Source: Mycobacterium sp. WUMAC-067 (GTDB taxonomy: Bacteria; Actinomycetota; Actinomycetes; Mycobacteriales; Mycobacteriaceae). From it: a DNA stretch of 64,000 nt. Positions 47,634-56,537 of this stretch are shown here, in pieces. Position 1 is the stretch's first letter, and each line of letters opens with the position of its first letter. Location of the stretch: the NCBI RefSeq assembly GCF_020217485.1, contig NZ_JAEKMI010000019.1, forward strand, positions 1-64,000. The letters are read 5' to 3'. The translations under genes were made by a program, and so were the position numbers. Below the pieces are notes generated by a model. That model had not been told where the DNA came from. It searched no databases and worked only from the letters and a program-made list of their open reading frames with translations.

Positions 47634-47679
47634 TTCAGCGTTATTGGCACCGTACGCCCCCGATGAGAAGATGGCAACG

Positions 47680-48357
47680 ATGACTTCAGACGTTCAGCGC
47701 AGCGTTCGCCAGGACATGCTGTCGGCGGCGGTCGACTTGCTGCACGAACACGGCCCCGACGCGCTGCAGACCCGCAAGGTCGCCGGCGCCGCGGGCACCT
47801 CGACGATGGCGCTGTACACCCATTTCGGCGGGATGGGCGGGCTGATCGCGGAGGTGGCCGAGGAGGGCCTGCGGCAGTTCGACGCCGCGCTGGGAGCGGC
47901 CGAGACCGGCGACCCGGTCGCCGACCTGTTCGTCATCGGCGCCGCCTACCGGCGCTACGCGATCAAGCGCCCGCACATGTACCGGCTGATGTTCGGCAGC
48001 ACCAGCGCGCACGGCATCAACGCGCCCGCCCACAACGTCCTGACGCTGACGATCGGCGAGATCGAGCGCGGCTACCCCAGTTTCGCGCACGTCGTGCGCG
48101 CGGTGCACCGATGCGTACTGGCCGGGCGGATCGGCGCCGGCACGGCGGATGACGACGCGGCGGTGGTGGCGATAGCCGCCCAGTTCTGGGCGTCGATCCA
48201 CGGCTTCGTCATGCTGGAGCTGGCCGGCTATTACGGCGATGACAGCTCGGCCGTCGTCCCGGTACTGGGTTCGATGACGTCGAACCTGCTTGTGGCCCTT
48301 GGGGATGCACCGGAGCGGGTGGCGCGGTCGCTGCAGACGGCGAGGGACGCCCACTGA
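47680..48357 (+). CDS. TetR-family regulator (Rv0653c-like)
   Basis: 225 residues. Helix-turn-helix AAVDLLHEHGPDALQTRKVAGAAGTSTMALYTHF in consecutive blocks over residues 14-47, then a TetR_C ligand domain (WASIHGFVMLELAGYY). ATG at 47680 has GAGAAG upstream; an ATG three codons earlier is also possible. Likely represses itself and the divergent carotenoid oxygenase; ligand perhaps an apocarotenoid or retinoid, by inference. Confidence 0.9.
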   Translation: MTSDVQRSVRQDMLSAAVDLLHEHGPDALQTRKVAGAAGTSTMALYTHFGGMGGLIAEVAEEGLRQFDAALGAAETGDPVADLFVIGAAYRRYAIKRPHMYRLMFGSTSAHGINAPAHNVLTLTIGEIERGYPSFAHVVRAVHRCVLAGRIGAGTADDDAAVVAIAAQFWASIHGFVMLELAGYYGDDSSAVVPVLGSMTSNLLVALGDAPERVARSLQTARDAH

Positions 48358-48364
48358 GTACACG

Positions 48365-48394
48365 AAACCCCCGGGATCTGCATCCCGGGGGTTT
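48365..48394. terminator. Bidirectional terminator between TetR and rplL
   Basis: aaacccccgggat (48365-48377) pairs perfectly with atcccgggggttt (48382-48394) around a four-base loop. It serves the convergent TetR gene (plus) and rplL (minus). Confidence 0.85.
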
Positions 48395-48406
48395 ACGCGC
48401 AGTGAC

Positions 48407-48799
48407 TTACTTGACGGTGACGGTGGCGCCGGCGGCCTCAAGCTTGGTCTTGGCCTCGTCGGCGGCCTCCTTGGCGACCTTCTCCAGCAGCGGCTTGGGC
48501 GCGCCGTCGACCAGGTCCTTGGCCTCCTTGAGGCCCAAGCCGGAGACGATCTCGCGGACCACCTTGATGACGCCGATCTTCTTGTCGCCGGCGGACTCGA
48601 GGATCACGTCGAATTCCGACTGCTCCTCGGCGGCCTCGGCGGGCGCACCACCGGCGGCCGGGCCGGCCGCGGCGACGGCGACCGGGGCGGCCGCGGTGAC
48701 CTCGAAGGTCTCCTCGAACTTCTTGACGAAGTCCGAGAGCTCCAGCAGCGTCATTTCCTTGAACGCGTCGAGCAGGTCGTCAGTAGACATCTTTGCCAT
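48407..48799 (-). CDS. rplL: 50S ribosomal protein L7/L12
   Basis: Stalk protein that recruits translation factors. 130 residues: N-terminal dimerisation helices, Ala-rich hinge ([20 protein letters not shown]), and the C-terminal factor-binding domain [21 protein letters not shown]. 44 bases after rplJ. Confidence 0.98.
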   Translation of the reverse strand: MAKMSTDDLLDAFKEMTLLELSDFVKKFEETFEVTAAAPVAVAAAGPAAGGAPAEAAEEQSEFDVILESAGDKKIGVIKVVREIVSGLGLKEAKDLVDGAPKPLLEKVAKEAADEAKTKLEAAGATVTVK

Positions 48800-48843
48800 G
48801 GGTGTGGGTCCTTCCTTGTTTTTCCAGGTTCCGGGTTGGGTTG

Positions 48844-49461
48844 TTATTCGGCTTCGGCCGGGGTTTCCGCAGCCTCTGCGGGTGCTTCCGAAGCTGCTTC
48901 CGGGGCGGGCTCCGCGGCGGCGGGCTCGGCGGAAGCTGCTGGTCCCTCTGCGGCCTTCTTCTCTTGCAACGCGGCCGCGAGCCGGGCGACCTGCGACGCC
49001 GGGGCGTTGAACAGCCCGGCCGCCTTGGCGAGGTTGCCCTTCATCGCGCCGGCCAGCTTGGCCAGCAGCACCTCGCGCGACTCGAGGTCGGCGATGCGCT
49101 CGACTTCGGCGACCGTCAGCGCGCGGCCGTCCATGTAGCCGCCCTTGATGACCAGCGCCTTGTGCTCCTTGGCGAAGGTCTTGATGGCCTTGGCGGCGTC
49201 GACCGGCTCGCCGGTGATGAACGCGATGGCCGTCGGGCCGGCGAAGAGTTCGTCGAGGCCGTCGACCCCGGCTTCCGAAGCAGCCCGCTTGACCAGCGTG
49301 TTCTTGGCCACCGAGTAGGTGGCCGACGCGCCCAGCGAGCGCCGCAGCTCGGCCAGATTGGCGACCGTCAGACCGCGGTACTCGGTGACCAGGGCCGCGG
49401 TCGATTCCTTGAACTGCTCGGCGATGTCCGCGACGGCGGTGGCCTTGTCAGCCCTGGCCAT
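48844..49461 (-). CDS. rplJ: 50S ribosomal protein L10
   Basis: Stalk base protein that anchors L7/L12. 205 residues: L10 core ([27 protein letters not shown] through [18 protein letters not shown]) plus an Ala/Glu/Pro tail of about 35 residues, longer than the roughly 178-residue form recalled for M. tuberculosis. ATG at 49461 with AGGAGG five bases ahead. Preceded by an L10 leader. Confidence 0.97.
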   Translation of the reverse strand: MARADKATAVADIAEQFKESTAALVTEYRGLTVANLAELRRSLGASATYSVAKNTLVKRAASEAGVDGLDELFAGPTAIAFITGEPVDAAKAIKTFAKEHKALVIKGGYMDGRALTVAEVERIADLESREVLLAKLAGAMKGNLAKAAGLFNAPASQVARLAAALQEKKAAEGPAASAEPAAAEPAPEAASEAPAEAAETPAEAE

Positions 49462-49489
49462 GCCTACCTCCTGAAGTGAAGTCATGCGA

Positions 49490-49668
49490 CGTGTCGTCTC
49501 GATTCCCCGAAAAACGACGAACGCCCCGGCGCAGGAAGCGGCCGGGGCGTACAAACACGCCGGCGCGAGCCGGCGCTGATGCCTCGTCCTCCTGCGTGGG
49601 CCGCCGGGATACTCCCGGACCTTCAACCGATTGCTCGGTGACCGACGGTCTTCGGTGGAACGGCTAAC
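49490..49668 (-). ncRNA. Ribosomal protein L10 leader RNA with attenuator
   Basis: The 5' transcript of rplJ holds stacked stems: ccggga / tcccgg (49604-49618), gccggc / gccggc (49559-49574), and a 10-bp attenuator-like stem acgccccggc / gccggggcgt (49521-49550) followed on minus by TCGTCGTTTTT. Excess L10-L7/L12 complex binds such leaders and lowers expression; here control may be by termination. Position and architecture match the family, though no covariance search was done. Confidence 0.75.
49510..49550 (-). terminator. Attenuator hairpin in the L10 leader
   Basis: 10-bp perfect GC-rich stem with a ten-base loop, then five U residues within 11 bases. It lies 49 bases upstream of rplJ, inside the transcript rather than at its end. 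Confidence 0.7.
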
Positions 49669-49697
49669 ACAATAGCGTGGCCTGCGCGGTCAGCCAA
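49669..49697 (-). promoter_or_regulatory. rplJL promoter
   Basis: On minus: TTGGCT (49692-49697), a 17-base spacer, TATTGT (49669-49674). It lies just outside the stop of the preceding DUF1772 gene and about 208 bases before rplJ. Confidence 0.68.
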
Positions 49698-49706
49698 AAC
49701 GGCGAC

Positions 49707-50159
49707 TCAGCCGCCGGCTCGGGTGACGCCGAGGGCCAGCAGGACGAACACCGCCACCAGCAGGGCCACCCGCAGCCGGTGCAGCCGATCCCACCGGGCC
49801 GCGAGGTCGCGCGAGAGCTCACCGGTGGCCGGCCATTTGGCGATGCGGTTGTTGATCGGCAGCAGCAGGATGACCGTCAGCAGGACGACCAACGCCATCA
49901 GGCCGCCGGCGACGCCGTACAGCCAGTCGCGCGACGCGCCCCGCTCCTTGATGGCGAGCGCCGCCAACAGCAACAGGCTCAGCGCATACCAGAACGGCAT
50001 CGTCGTGCCCAGCGCCCGGGCGGCGCCGCCGCGGGCCGCCCGGAAGGCGTCGTCGGGCAGCCGCGCGATGAGCGGGTTGAAGAACACCGCGACCGCCAGC
50101 TCCACGCCCACCAACAGGCCGGTGATCACGACCGCGAGCGCGTCGATGCTGTGGTTCAT
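49707..50159 (-). CDS. DUF1772 membrane protein
   Basis: 150 residues with four hydrophobic helices (about 7-28, 55-72, 82-103, 128-148). The motif LLLPINNRIAKWP after the third helix is typical of DUF1772 (anthrone-oxygenase-like) proteins. Inner-membrane location likely; function unknown. From memory it is not between these genes in M. tuberculosis. Same strand as, and 37 bases after, the ROK kinase. Confidence 0.8.
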   Translation of the reverse strand: MNHSIDALAVVITGLLVGVELAVAVFFNPLIARLPDDAFRAARGGAARALGTTMPFWYALSLLLLAALAIKERGASRDWLYGVAGGLMALVVLLTVILLLPINNRIAKWPATGELSRDLAARWDRLHRLRVALLVAVFVLLALGVTRAGG

Positions 50160-50196
50160 GCCAGTCAGCGTAAGGAGCCGCCTCCGGCGGCCTGCG

Positions 50197-51117
50197 TCAG
50201 CCGAGGGCCGCGAGCCGGGCCGCGCCGATCAGACCGGCCGCACCGCCCAGCTCGCCGGGCACCACACGCAGCCCGGACAGGAAGCCCAGCCCGGCGTAGT
50301 CGGCCAGCTTCGCCCGCAGCGGGTCGAAGAGCAGCGACCCGGATTTGGACACCCCTCCCCCGATCACGACGAGGTCCAGATCGCAGACCGCGCCGACCGA
50401 GGCGATCATCGCGGCGAGCGCGTTCGCCGATCGGCGAAAGGCCCGCTGGGCCAACGGGTCTCCGGCCGCCGCCGCGGCGGCCAGGTCCCTGGCGCCCGCG
50501 CCGGGCGGCGCCGCCCACCCGTTATCCCGCGCCCAGCGCACCATCCACGGCCCGGACGCCACCGTCTCCACGCAGCCGCGGCCGCCGCAGGCGCACGGCG
50601 GCCCGTCCAGTTCGACCACGATGTGCCCGACGTGACCGGCGTTGCCGGTGCGCCCGGCGTAGGGGACGCCGTCGAGCACCAGGCCGCCGCCCACCCCGGT
50701 GGAGACCACCATGCCCAGCAGGAATCGGGCGTCGGGACCCGCGCTGCGGCCCGCGCCGATCCAGTGCTCCCCCAACGCCATGCACAGGCCGTCGCCGCCC
50801 AGCACCACCGGCACCCCGGGCACCGCGGCGGCGACCCTGTCGCGCAGCGGGAAACGGTCCCAGCCCGCGATGTTGATCGGGCTGACCGACCCGGTGTGCA
50901 GGTCGATCGGCCCGGCCGAGCCGATGCCGACGGCGGTGATCGGGCCCTCGGCGGCCCGCACCGCGTCGGCGATCATCGCCTCGACGACGGCCCACACGTC
51001 GCCGGCGGCGGCCGCGGCCGGGGTGGGGCGGATCGCGGTGTACATCAGCGCGCCGCCCGAATCGGCCAGTGCGGCCGCGATTTTGGTGCCGCCGATGTCC
51101 AGACAGAGGGTGGCCAT
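50197..51117 (-). CDS. ROK-family sugar kinase (Rv0650-like)
   Basis: 306 residues. Phosphate loop LCLDIGGTKIAAALAD at the start, glucokinase-like VVLGGDGLCMALGE, VVSTGVGGGLVLDG, and the ROK zinc motif CACGGRGCVE after GHVGHIVVE. It phosphorylates a hexose or N-acetyl-hexosamine; specificity unknown. Five bases after the SurA_N-like gene and downstream of an alpha-mannosidase, so a released sugar such as mannose is a reasonable substrate guess. Confidence 0.92.
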   Translation of the reverse strand: MATLCLDIGGTKIAAALADSGGALMYTAIRPTPAAAAAGDVWAVVEAMIADAVRAAEGPITAVGIGSAGPIDLHTGSVSPINIAGWDRFPLRDRVAAAVPGVPVVLGGDGLCMALGEHWIGAGRSAGPDARFLLGMVVSTGVGGGLVLDGVPYAGRTGNAGHVGHIVVELDGPPCACGGRGCVETVASGPWMVRWARDNGWAAPPGAGARDLAAAAAAGDPLAQRAFRRSANALAAMIASVGAVCDLDLVVIGGGVSKSGSLLFDPLRAKLADYAGLGFLSGLRVVPGELGGAAGLIGAARLAALG

Positions 51118-51122
51118 GGCGC

Positions 51123-51740
51123 TCAGTGCCGGTGGGTGTTGTCGGGTTGGCGCGGGTCGCCGGGATGCTCGTAGCCCGGCGCGAGCCGCACCAGCTCGGC
51201 GCGGCGCGCGTGCAGCCACAGCCGGAAGGCGCGCCGCCGCGCGGCGCCGCGCAGATGCTCGGCGATCACCGGCCGCACCTCGTCCAGCGGTGGAGCGACC
51301 GACACCGTTGTGCGCCAGCCGTTTTCACCCTGCGCGGCCGCGGCGAACCGCAGCGGGTTGCGGGCGTGATAGGCGGCCACCTCGTCGTCGGTGACGGTCA
51401 CCGCGGCGGTGACGTCGGCGAACAGAGCCCGGGCGAGCGGATCGGCCAGCACGGCCGCGGCGACGCTGCCGATCTCCAGCCGCGCGGTCACGTCGGGCAG
51501 CAGCTCCGCCTCGGGGGGCGCTGCGCGCGAGCTCAGCCCGCGCGCGGCCGCCTCGGCGGCGACCACCCGTTCGGTCACGATGAGCTGGGTCAGCCAGCGC
51601 CGCAGTTGGCGGCCCTCGCTGGTGCCGGCGGTCGGCAGCGCGCCCGCCCCCCGCGCGGCCCGCAGCCGCGTTTCGGCCGCGTCGATCTCGCCGGACGACA
51701 CGGGGATGCCGGCGACGGTCGCGATCGGGTGCCCGCTCAT
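51123..51740 (-). CDS. SurA_N-like protein of unknown function (Rv0649 position)
   Basis: 205 residues. The opening IATVAGIPVSSGEIDAAETRLR and QLRRWLTQLIVTERVVAAEA resemble the N-terminal domain of SurA/PpiC chaperone-isomerases, and VTVTDDEVAAYHARNPLRF is a typical linker of those proteins, but no isomerase domain is visible and there is no signal peptide. The gene at this position in M. tuberculosis is annotated as a malonyl-CoA transacylase (fabD2); I see no GHSxG motif to support that here. Overlaps the mannosidase by four bases and precedes the ROK kinase by five. Confidence 0.75.
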   Translation of the reverse strand: MSGHPIATVAGIPVSSGEIDAAETRLRAARGAGALPTAGTSEGRQLRRWLTQLIVTERVVAAEAAARGLSSRAAPPEAELLPDVTARLEIGSVAAAVLADPLARALFADVTAAVTVTDDEVAAYHARNPLRFAAAAQGENGWRTTVSVAPPLDEVRPVIAEHLRGAARRRAFRLWLHARRAELVRLAPGYEHPGDPRQPDNTHRH

Positions 51741-54700
51741 GTCACCGTCACCCGCGCCGCGGGCGAGTAGACCAGCCGCCCGGCGCAGCCGATGCGCACC
51801 AGCGCCCACCACTCGCCGGGTTCCAGCCAGGCCGGCGGGGCCACTCGGAAGCCGAGGTCGACGGTGCCGCGGGCGGGCAGGACCGCGCCGATCGCGGCGG
51901 GGCCCATCCATTCCCACGTGCCCCAGGGGCTGATCAGGTGCGCCTCGAGCGCCAGGTCGGCCCGGGCGTGGGTGCCGACGGTGACGGTCAGGTCGCCCGC
52001 TTCGCCCGGCCGCAGCGTGACCTCGGTGGGCCCGTCGGCAAGGTAGACCAGCTCGCCGGGGTCCACCGGTGCGCCGCCCACCGCGACCACGCACACGTCC
52101 TCGACCCCCTGCCGCCAGGCGGCGGGGATCTCCTCCCCGGTGAGGCGCAACTCGGCCCGGACCGGGTAGAGGCCCGGTTCCGCCCCCGGCGGGATCGACA
52201 CCACCACGTCGGCCTCCAGGTGGCCGCCGCTGCCCAGGGTGAAGGGCAGCTCGGCGGGCGCGGCCGACCAGCCGTCGGGGCACGCGAGCACAACCCCGCC
52301 GCGCAGCGTGGCGTCGCTGCAGTCGCTGACCGCGGTGACGCGCAGCGCCACCTCGCCGCCGGGCTGCGCGTTGACCAGCGGCGGGTGCAGGTGGGCGACC
52401 GCCGGCAGGCCGCCGAGCGGTGCGGGGCCCCGGTTGTGCAGCCAATAACGGGCGTAGAGCGGCTGGGCGGCCTCGGCGTACGGCGCCAGCGCGGCGGGGC
52501 CCGACGGCGTCGCGGGCAGCTCGATCCGGGCCAGCACGGTCGCCACCTGGTAGCCATGCAGGTCGACCGAATCCAGCCGCTCGGCGGGAGTCTCGAGAAG
52601 ATCGGCGCGCCGCAGGTCGCCGAACGCCGCGACGTCCGAGCCGAGGACCACGCGCGCGCCCGCCCCGGTCGTTTCCACCAACCGCAGGGCGACCGCGTTC
52701 GGGTCGAGCGGCGCGGCGCTGCCCGCGGTCAACGGGTTGCCGGCCGCCTTGAGGGCAGCCAGGTGGACCGAGTCGGCGGGCTCGACGCGCAGCAGTGCAC
52801 CCGCGGGCGGCAGCGCACCGGGCCGCCGGCCCCCGGCGACGGCGAGCAGCGGCTGCGAGAACTGCGCGCTGCGGGTGGGGATGTCCGCGCGCCGCCAGTC
52901 GCCGTCGCCGCTGACCAGCGCGTAGTCGAAGTCGTGGGTCCAGTGCTGCAGCTGGAAGTTGGAGCCGTCCGGCGCGGTGCGGCGCGGGTCGTCGATCCAG
53001 ATGCCCGACGGCCAGCCGGTGCACGAGCGCATCAGAGCGGTGTGCAGGGTGCCCTCGGTGTCGACGGCGAAGCTGGGCACCCCCCGGTTGAGCAGGGCGA
53101 CGGTGCGGTCGTCGAACGCGTCGGTTCCCGACGCGGGCTGCTGCGCGACGACGATCTCGGCATCGCCGAGGTCCTCGGCCAGCGCGGCGATCTCGGCCCG
53201 CAGGTCCTCCTCGTCGCGGCCGTCGATCACCAGCACCGGCAGCGCCCCCAGCGGACGGAGGTCGGCGCCCGGCACCCACACCGCGGCCAGCGGCGCCTCG
53301 GCCGGCACCCACACCCGCGCCCGGCCGGTCGCCGCCAGCTGGCGGTCCAGCTCTTTGGCGTACACCGGATCGGCGTGGTCCAGCACCGCGGCGGCGAAGG
53401 CGTTGCGGACCGGGCCGCCCAGCGCGATCCGCACGTCGGGCAGGTTGGAATCCACCGCGAGGTGGCCGTAGCGCGGCTTATCCGCGGCGCTGCAGGTGGC
53501 CGTGACTCCGGCGCGGACCAGCGCCACCATCAACTCGCGCGCCAGCGGCCCGGACACCGTCTCCGCCGGCGACACCACCTCGGCGACCGAGATCGCCCGC
53601 GCGCCGGCCCCCGACACCCGGACCCGGGCCGCCGAGGACAGGCCGAACCAGCCGTACGCCGGGTTGTCCAACGTCCAGAGGTGCCGGGCGGCGTCCACGG
53701 CGCGCGACCCGTCGTGCAGCAGGGCGAAACCCCGGCCGACGACGGCGTCGCCCACGTCGCTGACCGGCATGGCGCCCGGCACCGGGCACGGCCAGCGCAG
53801 CCGCACCAGCTGATCGGCGCCGGTGAAGTCGTCGATCGTGGTGCGGCAGTCGACCCGCGCGACGCCGCGCCACAGCGTCAGGGTCTGGGTGTAACGCAGC
53901 AGCGTGCCGATCCGGCCGCGCACCACCACCCGCTGACCGAGGGGCCCGTGAAAGGCCTGCACCCGCGCCGGCGCTTCCGACGAGCACACCACCGGGCCCT
54001 TGGGCAGCAGATGCCACGGGCCCTCGCCCTGCGTCGGGTGCGACGGGTATTCCTCGTAGACGGCGAGCTCGTTGCCGACCCGCCCGTCGGCGATCAGCTC
54101 GCGGTCCCCCTGGCCGGACAAGCCGATCAGCGACGCGACCGCCCCGCCGCGGGCCGCGTCGACCTCGACCCGGTAGTGCTCGTTGGCGATCACCGCTCCC
54201 GGCACCGGCTCCCAGCCGGGCGCCCGGTTGTCGGTGGGAACCAGCCGGTAGGCCCGCCAGCCCAGCGACCCGACGTCGCGGGCCAGCCAGCTGACCGAGC
54301 TCCCGTCGTGCTCGACCAGGGCGGGCACCTCGGCGCCGTCGGCGTCCAGCACCCGCACGCCCGCGCGCAGCGGCGGATCGACCCGGGCGGTGACGACGTC
54401 GGTGCGCCGGTGGGCCAGCGGGTTCCACACGACGACGTCGCCGTCGATCGCCCCGGACAAAAGCGCCAGCGACGTGTCCCGGGCCGCGCGGCCCAGCTCC
54501 CACGCGTCGCGCCAGCCGGTCAACAGGTCGAGGTAGACCTGGTCGGATTCCGAGCCGGTAATCGCGTCGTGGTGCGCGCCGTAGGCCAGCTGCACCCACG
54601 CCTTGGCCAAGGCCGCATGCGGGTAGTCGGCGCCGGTCATCAGCGCCGCGAAGACCGCGAACCGCTCGGCCGCCACCACGGCGTGCTCGGCGGCCCGGTT

Positions 54701-55930
54701 GGCTTGTTTGGTGTCGATGTAGGACACGTCCTTGCCCGTGTAGATCGGGTTCATGTCCCGGGTCTGCGGCGACGGTTCTCGAGGCGCGCCGCGCCCGTGC
54801 GCCAGCTCGGCGCGCACCGCCGCGAAGAACTCGCGCGGCAGCGCGCACACGAATCGCGGCCAGGTGTAGCGGGCCGCCCAGTCGCGATGGATCGCGGTGA
54901 CCCACGTGTTGGGCGGCGTGTAGTCGGTGCCGACGGGCAGCAGCACGTTGCGGGTCAGCGCCACCGTTTTGAGCTGATCGAACAACTCGTAGGTGGCGTC
55001 GGAGGCCTCACTGAGCGACGCGGCGGAGTCCATCCACCAGCCGGCCGAATAATGCGCGGGCATGTAGTGGGTGAGCAGGCCGCGGCCCGACGGGGAGATC
55101 CACTCGAACTCGCTGCAGAACTGCATGCCGCCCAGACCGCCGTCGCTGTGCGCCGGACCCCACTGGTGATGCGGTCCCCGGGCCCACGAACTCGACGTCA
55201 GCCCGGCGTCGGCGGCCAGCCCCGGGAACTGCGGGTCGTGGCCGAACACGTCCAGCTGCCACGCGGTCGCCGGGTCAGCACCCAGGACGTGGCGCTGAAA
55301 ACCCATGCCGTGCACCAGGTTTCGGATGGTTGTTTCCGGGCTGGTGAGGTTGGTGTTGGGTTCGTTGTAGGTGCCGCCCATCACCTCGACGCGGCCCTGC
55401 GCGATGAACCGGCGCAGGTCGGCGCGGTCCTCGGGCCGGGTGTCCCAATACGGCTTGAGGTAATCCACCTCGGCGAGCACGAACTTGTACTCGGGCTCCC
55501 GGCGCGCCATCTCCAGATGGGCGTGCACGAGTCCGAAGCCGTTGGTCTGCCGGGCACGCCCTGGCGGGTCCTCGGTCCATTCGCTGGTGTAGGCGCCCTG
55601 GGTGTTCCACCACACCGGGTCGTAGTGGAAATGACTGACCATGAACATGGTCCAGCCGGGCTCGGCGACCGTGAAGTCGAACGGCAGGTGCGCGCGGCCG
55701 GCGTGCACCCGCGCCGACCGGCGTTCGCCGACGACCGGGCGGTCCACGGTGACCGGGACCTCGACGAGCCCGTCGCCGATATCGGCGACCGCCTCCCCGC
55801 TCAGGCCGTCCCCGTCGATGCGGACCCGCGTCGGCTCGCGCACCCCGGCGACGGTGACGCGCGCCAGCTGCAGCGGGTCTTCCGGCGGCCCGACGAAAAG
55901 CTCCGTGGACTCCGCCGAAACCAGCTGCAT
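51737..55930 (-). CDS. Alpha-mannosidase, glycoside hydrolase family 38 (Rv0648-like)
   Basis: 1397 residues. The GH38 catalytic domain starts near residue 90: VSHFHYDPVWWNTQGAYTSE holds the zinc ligands, WQLDVFGHDPQFPG the catalytic Asp, and HHDAITGSESDQVYLDLL the mid-domain His ligands. Large beta-sandwich domains follow, and a C-terminal NPCBM/CBM-like region. No signal peptide, so cytosolic. It could trim mannose-containing intermediates or recycle mannan or methylmannose polysaccharides. Longer than the 1215 residues recalled for M. tuberculosis. Confidence 0.92.
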   Translation of the reverse strand: MQLVSAESTELFVGPPEDPLQLARVTVAGVREPTRVRIDGDGLSGEAVADIGDGLVEVPVTVDRPVVGERRSARVHAGRAHLPFDFTVAEPGWTMFMVSHFHYDPVWWNTQGAYTSEWTEDPPGRARQTNGFGLVHAHLEMARREPEYKFVLAEVDYLKPYWDTRPEDRADLRRFIAQGRVEVMGGTYNEPNTNLTSPETTIRNLVHGMGFQRHVLGADPATAWQLDVFGHDPQFPGLAADAGLTSSSWARGPHHQWGPAHSDGGLGGMQFCSEFEWISPSGRGLLTHYMPAHYSAGWWMDSAASLSEASDATYELFDQLKTVALTRNVLLPVGTDYTPPNTWVTAIHRDWAARYTWPRFVCALPREFFAAVRAELAHGRGAPREPSPQTRDMNPIYTGKDVSYIDTKQANRAAEHAVVAAERFAVFAALMTGADYPHAALAKAWVQLAYGAHHDAITGSESDQVYLDLLTGWRDAWELGRAARDTSLALLSGAIDGDVVVWNPLAHRRTDVVTARVDPPLRAGVRVLDADGAEVPALVEHDGSSVSWLARDVGSLGWRAYRLVPTDNRAPGWEPVPGAVIANEHYRVEVDAARGGAVASLIGLSGQGDRELIADGRVGNELAVYEEYPSHPTQGEGPWHLLPKGPVVCSSEAPARVQAFHGPLGQRVVVRGRIGTLLRYTQTLTLWRGVARVDCRTTIDDFTGADQLVRLRWPCPVPGAMPVSDVGDAVVGRGFALLHDGSRAVDAARHLWTLDNPAYGWFGLSSAARVRVSGAGARAISVAEVVSPAETVSGPLARELMVALVRAGVTATCSAADKPRYGHLAVDSNLPDVRIALGGPVRNAFAAAVLDHADPVYAKELDRQLAATGRARVWVPAEAPLAAVWVPGADLRPLGALPVLVIDGRDEEDLRAEIAALAEDLGDAEIVVAQQPASGTDAFDDRTVALLNRGVPSFAVDTEGTLHTALMRSCTGWPSGIWIDDPRRTAPDGSNFQLQHWTHDFDYALVSGDGDWRRADIPTRSAQFSQPLLAVAGGRRPGALPPAGALLRVEPADSVHLAALKAAGNPLTAGSAAPLDPNAVALRLVETTGAGARVVLGSDVAAFGDLRRADLLETPAERLDSVDLHGYQVATVLARIELPATPSGPAALAPYAEAAQPLYARYWLHNRGPAPLGGLPAVAHLHPPLVNAQPGGEVALRVTAVSDCSDATLRGGVVLACPDGWSAAPAELPFTLGSGGHLEADVVVSIPPGAEPGLYPVRAELRLTGEEIPAAWRQGVEDVCVVAVGGAPVDPGELVYLADGPTEVTLRPGEAGDLTVTVGTHARADLALEAHLISPWGTWEWMGPAAIGAVLPARGTVDLGFRVAPPAWLEPGEWWALVRIGCAGRLVYSPAARVTVT

Positions 55931-56013
55931 CCCCGCACTTTACGGCGGCGCGGCGAACCGAGAAACCCGTCGCCTGACCACGAACCTGTCCCATTGGTGG
56001 AAAGCTCGGTGCC

Positions 56014-56535
56014 ATGGCGGATCTGACCACCCAACTGGCCGACCAGCTCGACTGGCACTGGCGCAACCAGTTGCGCCCTCGCCTGGGCGGCATGACCGAC
56101 GACGAGTACTTCTGGCAGCCGGTGCCCCACTGCTGGACCGTGCACCCGGACGGGTCGATCGACTTCGCGTTCCCGGCGCCCAGCCCGGCGCCGTTCACCA
56201 CGATCGCGTGGCGCATGGCGCACGTCATTGTCGGTGTGTTCGCGATGCGTGCCCATCATCATTTCGGTGGACCGTCCGCCGATTACCAGAGTTGGAACTA
56301 CGCCACCACCGCCGCCACCGCCCTGCGGCAACTGGACGAGACGTACGCGGTGTGGATCAACGGTGTACGGTCGCTGTCCGCCGCCGACCTGACCCGCCGC
56401 TGCGGCGCGGCCGAAGGGCCGTACGCCGACTACCCGCTGAGCGAGCTGGACTTGCACATCAATCGGGAAGCGATCCACCATGGCGCCGAAATCGCTTGTC
56501 TGCGCGACCTTTACGTTCACAACAGGATGGATTGA
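56014..56535 (+). CDS. DinB-like domain protein
   Basis: 173 residues, four-helix DinB/YfiT fold. Metal-ligand His residues are expected at WRMAHVIVG, in the middle, and at INREAIHHGAEIACLRDLY near the end. Members bind a divalent metal and some act as mycothiol- or bacillithiol-dependent transferases. Divergent from the mannosidase and two bases ahead of a second DinB gene. Confidence 0.85.
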   Translation: MADLTTQLADQLDWHWRNQLRPRLGGMTDDEYFWQPVPHCWTVHPDGSIDFAFPAPSPAPFTTIAWRMAHVIVGVFAMRAHHHFGGPSADYQSWNYATTAATALRQLDETYAVWINGVRSLSAADLTRRCGAAEGPYADYPLSELDLHINREAIHHGAEIACLRDLYVHNRMD

Positions 56536-56537
56536 CA

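Noticed and set aside
51123..51740. Malonyl-CoA:ACP transacylase (fabD2) as the function of the SurA_N-like gene
   Set aside because: No GHSxG nucleophile or transacylase core is visible, and at 205 residues it is too short. The sequence instead resembles the N-domain of SurA/PpiC-type chaperones.
51938..56026. Open frame of about 1360 codons on plus, antisense to the alpha-mannosidase
   Set aside because: Arg/Val/Gly/His-rich composition without any fold, exactly opposite a well-supported GH38 gene. Such long antisense frames are expected at high GC.
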